Assembly: GCA_947561395.2 (NCBI GenBank) | Contig: OX387190.1 | Span: 21,446,858-21,510,857, forward strand | Reading direction: 5' to 3' | Length of the DNA stretch: 64,000 bases | Source of the DNA: Buxus sempervirens | Lineage: Eukaryota; Streptophyta; Magnoliopsida; Buxales; Buxaceae | Shown: positions 58,822 to 64,000 of the stretch, one piece after another | How the letters are laid out: every line of letters starts with the position of its first letter | Position numbering within the stretch: position 1 is the first letter of the stretch | Made by a program: the position numbers and the translations under genes | Notes under the pieces: generated by a model | Told to the model about the DNA's origin: nothing | Databases searched by the model: none | What the model saw: the letters and a program-made list of their open reading frames with translations, nothing else

Positions 58822-61587
58822 TTACCCTTCAAATAATGAATTGAATCTGGCATGATCATTCAAGGCCTGTTCCAGCAAACACTCCGCCCTTGCCCGCCGG
58901 GCCTCCATTTTTTCATCATCCGTCATCTGATGCCGCATCCCCGAACAATTGGACGAGATCAGCCTCAGTTGAGACCGGATTGAATCCGTGGCAGCATCCT
59001 CCTTGGTCTGTAGCTACTCCAATTCAGCAACAGTGGTTGGGGAAGTATCAGACTTCGCCAAAATATACTTCGCATAAGAAATATCTCGTAAAGTTTTCTT
59101 CAGAGTCATAATTTGCTGCCGATACCTGAAACTAGCGTACACTTCCCTTTTGAGCTCAGATTGCTTCGCTAACACAAATCGAAGGATGTCGATTGCTTCT
59201 CTCAATCTCGGAATGGCACTGTAAAAATCAAACATGGAAAATAGTTGCTCCAATTCCACAGGGTCTCTATCCGATCTAGTTCCAATGGCACGGCCAAGCA
59301 AGATTCGTATCTCATTCACTTCAGAATTCAAAATGTGCTCAGGCCGACGAAGAACGAGAGACTGAAGCTGGTCTCGGCCATCAAAATTAGAAAGAAATCT
59401 GGAACCAAGACCATTCCCAAACTCAGATGATAGGAATAGGCGATCTGCTTCCCGAAACCAAGTCCGAACAAAGCCAAACTGGTTATAGGAAGGTCGCGAT
59501 ACTCTATCGGTTATGATGAATGGTTTTCAGGCAGAGGCATGTGTTCTTCGGTCTGAGATGGTGGCTCATTAGAAGAAGAATCTGAAGGAACATCGGCAGG
59601 GAGAGTGGAAGGACTGGCTTCATCAAATTTGCAGTAGGAGTCTTGAAGGATGGGAGTTGTTTGCTCAGACACGCCGGATGGAGGATTTACTGGGATAGCA
59701 GTAGGAATGGCAGTCTTTGCCAGAGGACGTGATGGAGAAGTATCATAATCAAACGGGCTCAGAGTAGATGATGAACCGTTACTTACAAAACCAGCATAGG
59801 GGCCATATTGAGGACAAGATAGGTCAATATCTCTCTTCTCAGCCAATGAATCATCAGCAACAGTGATATGTTCTCCGGGATGCCAAGCTTGAAACCGTGT
59901 ACTCGAACGGGTAATATAAGCTCGGCTCTTTGATGATTCACCAACCTCCATGGTCTGGCTCTTTTTCTTCAATGGCCCTTGGGAGGACGGCTTGCTCTTG
60001 ACCTCAGCAGTCTTCCGTTTCTTTTTACCATTTGATTTCTTACTCGCCTAACTCTTAGACCTACTACCGCTGACATTTGAAGTTCATAAGTAAAGTTAGA
60101 CAACGAAACAAGGTAAACCAATCCAGTTTTGATAAACACGGTTACCTGAAAACTGAGTCTCAAAGGAGAGACGAAGTCCCCGGAATGCTCTGAGCATCAA
60201 AGTCTGCTGGCTGGAAAACTTCGGTGTAGGAGGTTAGGTCAAGTAAGACCAAACGAAAGTAAGCTCGGAACCACCATGGCTGGAATGAGGGTTCGATCAA
60301 AGCATGACAAGGAGCAGGAATATTGCGGAACCTGGCGGTGAGATCGAGGAATCGGGAGATAACGGCAGTTGAGTAATTGGTGCCGATAGTTGGCCTCGAA
60401 TTGTCGGGAGGGCCATTGACGAAAGAAAAACGAATGATCAGGATACCTTGACCATAGCCTAGTTGATGACTGACAAAATGCGGCAGGTATACTTGAACAC
60501 CTTCTCTCTGAGCAGTTGACGGAGTATCACGATTATACAGGCCAAAAGGAAGCACCCAGGTGATAAGAAAGCTAGCCATTGCACAGCGAAAACTATCAGG
60601 AGAAGCATGGATAGACTCATAAAGGGGAGTACCAATATATTCATCCAAAGAGAAGTGGTAGAACAAAGGTAGATGATGTTCTTGCATGTCTTCAAAAAAG
60701 TAGCGGAAAACATCGCTAAACATGTCTTCAATAATGTCCGGCATATTGAAGTTCAGGGAGAGGGCTAATTTGGGACGCACAAAAAACATTGGGAAAATAT
60801 TCATAAAACCAAAACTGAAGAAACCAAGGTGGACCACTAACAGCTCCAAACCGACCAAAAGAAAGATTGTAGAGACCCCGGTAAACATGACTGAGGAAGA
60901 ACGGAGCCAAAGCGAGACAGCGACCTCGAGCAAGGGCCACTGCAATATCGGCAAACTCTTTGACCATTTGGCCAGAAGGACCGCAAAATACGAAATGGCA
61001 AAGGAACATTAATAAAAAAGAGCAATGCTCCTGCTAGGTAGGAGTATCAGGGTTCGCACTGCGTTCAGCACGGAGGAAGGTGCAGAAAGCACTACTGGCA
61101 TATGAAGTGTCAAAATCCTTAGAAGAAACTTGGATAGATGGTAGTATATCTCTTCACCGAGAACCGGAAGACCGGCAATAGAGCAAACATCGAGGACAGT
61201 CGGAGTCATAAGACCATGGTAGAAAGAGAATGTGTTGGAACTGCGATGTCAAAAGAGAGTGGCAGCCCCGAGCAGGATGGAATTAAAGGGAATGTAGAAG
61301 GTGGAGTAGAGAATCAGCTCGGCTATACTAAGTCTGATCCATTCATTCATGAAACGGGGCCGTAATCTATCGACCCATCAGTTCCATCCCTCAGCACGTC
61401 TGAGCCATGAACGAGGGAGAGTAGCCAGATTAATCTAGTTCACAACTGAGTTCTTTGGAATCAAGTGATAAGAGGGAGCCAAGACACGTGGAATAGACGC
61501 GTTGTCAAGATCAGAATACGAGCCAAGAACCACGCCCTCTATACATTTGAAGAATAAGTTTAAGTCATTGAAGTTTTCTTCCGTCAT
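58822..61587 (-). pseudogene. E2 antisense gene 2: PMD-type protein with C-terminal coiled coil
   Basis: Start MTEENFNDLNLFFK at 61587. PMD-like segments in successive frames: MTPTVLDVCSIAGLPVLGEE (61209), GPSGQMVKEFADIAVALARG and PPWFLQFWFYEYFPNVF (60980-60780), LPFGLYNRD, VQVYLPHFVSHQLGYGQGI (60470) and FQPWWFRAYFRLVLLDL. A likely 76-bp intron runs 60145-60070 (GTAACC...CAG). Then a Lys-rich nuclear-localisation-like stretch (KKSNGKKKRK), a Ser/Pro-rich part (59972-59511), and a helical end to TAA at 58824-58822. Broken by stops (for example TGA near 60160, TAG at 59016-59014) and frameshifts near 59512 and 61435. Same place and orientation as gene B in E1. Confidence 0.72.
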
Positions 61588-61982
61588 GACTAGTGAGAGG
61601 TAGGAGGAAGGAAGAAATTGCAGGAAAGAGAAGGTAGAGGGAGACGCAGGAAGGAGAAAGAACGGATTGAGAAGCAAAAAGATTTGAAATGATCACCATA
61701 TCAGGAAGGGCCTTGATACAACGGTTATCTTCCCAAAGAAATTGAGACGACGATTCGAGATCGCATCAGTCAAAAGATGTCAAAAGCAAAGATCGTATGG
61801 ATGAAAGAAGAAGCCGATTCGAAAAGATAAGTTTCTCCAACAAAAGGGGGCCGACTTTATTGGCCATGATAGTTACCTTAATGGATGTCAGAAGTTATAT
61901 AATTTAGCAAATCCATTAAACATATTCAAAATAAAATGTTTTTAAAATCTAAATACAATTGATTGAAAGATTCTGCGGAGGA
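61588..61982 (-). other. Intergenic region between the E2 antisense genes
   Basis: Should hold the promoter of antisense gene 2. I see no palindrome array of the E1 type and no clear TATA box. Confidence 0.45.
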
Positions 61983-64000
61983 TCATATTGAATCCGTTAG
62001 CCTGGATTGAACCAGCGTCAAGTCGCGGTAAGACTTCGCTTCAACTTCTAAATCCCGAGCCGCCTCCTCGTATTGGCGCGTTTTTGTTGCCACCAGTCCT
62101 TCATCCACCGGATTGGCGTGAAGTACTTCCTCATGTTGACGAAGCAGGTCCGACCTCTTGTTCTGCAGTATTTCAATCTGACGGTCAATATCTGCCACAT
62201 CATCATTGATTTCTGCGAACTGACGGATCTTCTTAGAATATTGCTGTTCACAGTTGTCTCAGTCATTTTTCAAATTTTTAATAAGCTGATATCGAGAAGA
62301 CAAAGATTTGAATTTGTTGGCTATCTCTTCAATATCAGCCGAACCACAGTTGAAAGACGCCTTTAAAGAATAAGAGCAAGAAGCCTGTGAAAGCACCGTT
62401 TTTGCAAAAGGAGAAACCGCAAAATTGTTCTGAATTGCTTTCGCCAATTCCATGACACGGTGAAGATCAGCAGTTGAAACTCCGATTATGCCAGGACTTA
62501 GAAGGTCAAGAATCTCAGACCGCATAGAATCAAGAGTATGGGAAGAGGGCAAAACATCAGGAGAAACATATGGGGATTCAGTCCTGATTGCGGTTAGTAG
62601 ACTATCTAGATTGGTACAAGGATTACAGTCGAATGAAGAAAGCAGTATGTCACTTGATACAGGCGCTGGAGAAACAAGCAAACTGGCGTCCTCCATTTCA
62701 TCTTCTTCAGGTAAAAGCCTCACTGGTTCAGTGCCTCCTTCAATTTCGGCCAAAGAATTGCCCAGAATAATATCAGTCCCGGCAGAAACAACAGGAGTGG
62801 TCGCTTCAACAACCGGAGAAACAGGCTGGGGATCTTCTCTCTCAAGTTCAGTATCCACGACTTCAAAACCAGGAGGTAGAACCAGGGAAGAAGTTCTAAC
62901 AGGAGAGTCACCGGAAGACAAAATTATAGGAGGATCGTCGAAAGAAGGTGCGGAAGTATGTCCAGTGGAATTGCTAGAAGAACCCTCAGCAGGATCAGAT
63001 GGTTCCGGAGGAACCGTGGGGCTCATTTGATGTGATGATAAGAGAGGAATGGCAGGAGTGGTGCTAAGAGGGACAATGTCCAAAACGGCTGGTGCAAACT
63101 GCACCGTAAGAGGTTCCAAAGCACCAGCAAGAGGAGCAGCCAAATTTGAAGAACTTTCTCCCTGAGCAAAGGAGAAAGTTAGAAATTGGATGAAGAGAAG
63201 GAAGGAAAATGAAAGCTTACCTCTTCTCGTCAGGGGCGCTTTGGAGAAGAATTAGGAAGTTGGTTACCATCGGAAGGGGATGCATCAGCAGGCACTATTA
63301 CCACAGGTGAAGGAGCTTTTGACTTACCTGCCAGAAAAGAAGCATTATTAAACCACAAAATTTGGAATTAAGGAAAGTACAAACAGAGAACACACCTTTC
63401 TTAGTTGGTGTAGGGAAAGGCCGCAGAAGATTCAGTCGGTGGAGATATTCCCTTTCTTGATAACGACAGATTCTCCCCAAGTAGAGCTCCACCATTCTGA
63501 GAAGTCTGAACGAGAATCAGGAATGGAGGGGAGATAGGGGAAGCAAAATTTAGCAGCCGCCACAATATACTGATCAGAAATGCGAGTAGCTTCATCCTTA
63601 GAGGTTTATACCCGAACGATGGAGGTAGTCTTGATCGAAAACAGCCGGTCGAAAGCAAGGTTGGGTATCCCCTGTGCACAATTGAACTGCCGACTAACAC
63701 AATTCGGCATGTAAACTTTGAAACCTGGCTTTTTATTGGTGGCTATCATGGAGTAATTTAAATTCCAGGCGAATAAGAAGCTAGTCCAGATTAGATGTTG
63801 CTCGTCAGTTATTGAGTCATTCATGGAAAGGAAGCCGGGCGCATCCGCAGAGACTGTGAAAGGAGGCTCGGGGTCATGTTGGAGAGTGAAAAAGAGATGA
63901 AAACAATTTGAGACAAAGCAGTCAACAAGATCACCATCCAAACATGTGTGACTGAAGTATTCAGAGTGTAAAGGGCGCTCAACAGGATTAAAGAACTGCT
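61983..64000 (-). pseudogene. E2 antisense gene 1: PMD-type protein, N-terminus outside the window
   Basis: The frame is open through the right edge. PMD-like core at 63941-63606 (HLIWTSFLFAWNLNYSMIA, VYMPNCVSRQFNCAQGIPN), parallel to the LPHFVSHQLGYGQGI segment of antisense gene 2, so the two are diverged paralogues. Then WSSTWGESVV near 63490 and a Ser/Pro-rich acidic region (63143-62450). The C-terminal helix (DIDRQIEILQNKRSDLLRQH) runs to 61983. A TGA near 62260 interrupts the last part in frame; further stops near 63606. Introns are likely around 63200-63400 but I did not fix them. Confidence 0.68.

Larger units (their letters stand above)
30231..64000 (+). mobile_element. Old Tat-lineage Ty3/gypsy element (E2), split by five insertions, running off the right edge
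   Basis: Gag, protease, RT, RNase H, aRNase H and integrase remnants appear in the right order on the + strand at 31565-47872, interrupted by a solo LTR (32430), a Cassandra composite (36953), two more solo LTRs (38537, 43431) and a copia element (48392). Removing the insertions rejoins the reading frames at each duplicated target. After the copia insert the element continues with two antisense PMD-type genes. The left limit is an estimate; the 3' LTR lies outside the window. Confidence 0.75.

Overview
The window is angiosperm nuclear DNA (probably a eudicot with a large, repeat-rich genome). Almost all of it is nested transposable elements; I see no ordinary host gene. Evidence for a plant: Tat/Ogre-lineage Ty3/gypsy elements with two RNase H domains, a Sirevirus-type Ty1/copia element, Cassandra TRIMs carrying 5S rRNA sequence, a Mutator-like (MULE) transposase remnant, and plant-mobile-domain (PMD) type genes with short GT-AG introns.

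Layout. (1) 1-20716: one nearly complete Tat/Ogre-like element on the + strand (called E1). It has a 5' LTR cut by the window edge by about 22 bp, a tRNA-Arg-type primer site, a tandem-repeat leader, gag-protease, RT-RNaseH-aRNaseH-integrase, then two antisense intron-containing genes (A and B), a polypurine tract and a 3' LTR. (2) 20719-22197: a 12-bp primer-site remnant fused to a truncated minus-strand LTR of another family. (3) 22.2-27.1 kb: MULE transposase pseudogene. (4) 27814-28880: a Cassandra TRIM with three LTRs in a row, flanked by a 5-bp duplication. (5) about 30.2 kb to beyond the right edge: a second, much older Tat-lineage element (E2). It is split by three solo LTRs (32430-35124, 38537-41010, 43431-45924, each with a perfect 5-bp duplication), by a head-to-head Cassandra composite (36953-38385), and by a complete 10-kb Sirevirus-like copia element on the minus strand (48392-58409, duplication CTCTA). 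Beyond the copia insert E2 also carries two antisense PMD-type genes, in the same place relative to pol as in E1.

The most interesting signal is a cis-element system that joins the E1 LTR to its antisense genes. A 25-bp inverted repeat (TATCCGG / CCGGATA arms) recurs every 38-39 bp, four units in the LTR U3, four units 12 bp upstream of the TATA box of antisense gene B, and two units upstream of antisense gene A. In a related solo LTR (43431-45924) the same four units keep exact 39-bp phasing, but both arms have changed together to TATCCGAC / GTCGGATA, so pairing is preserved. A different LTR family (38537-41010) has its own array of 21-bp inverted repeats at 28-bp phasing ending 13 bp before its TATA box. 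The copia LTR has a series of hairpins in which the stems differ but the six-base loop is constant. Phased palindrome arrays therefore arise independently in several LTR families here.

Limits: LTR ages, homologues and expression were not computed; domain names come from motif recognition by eye.
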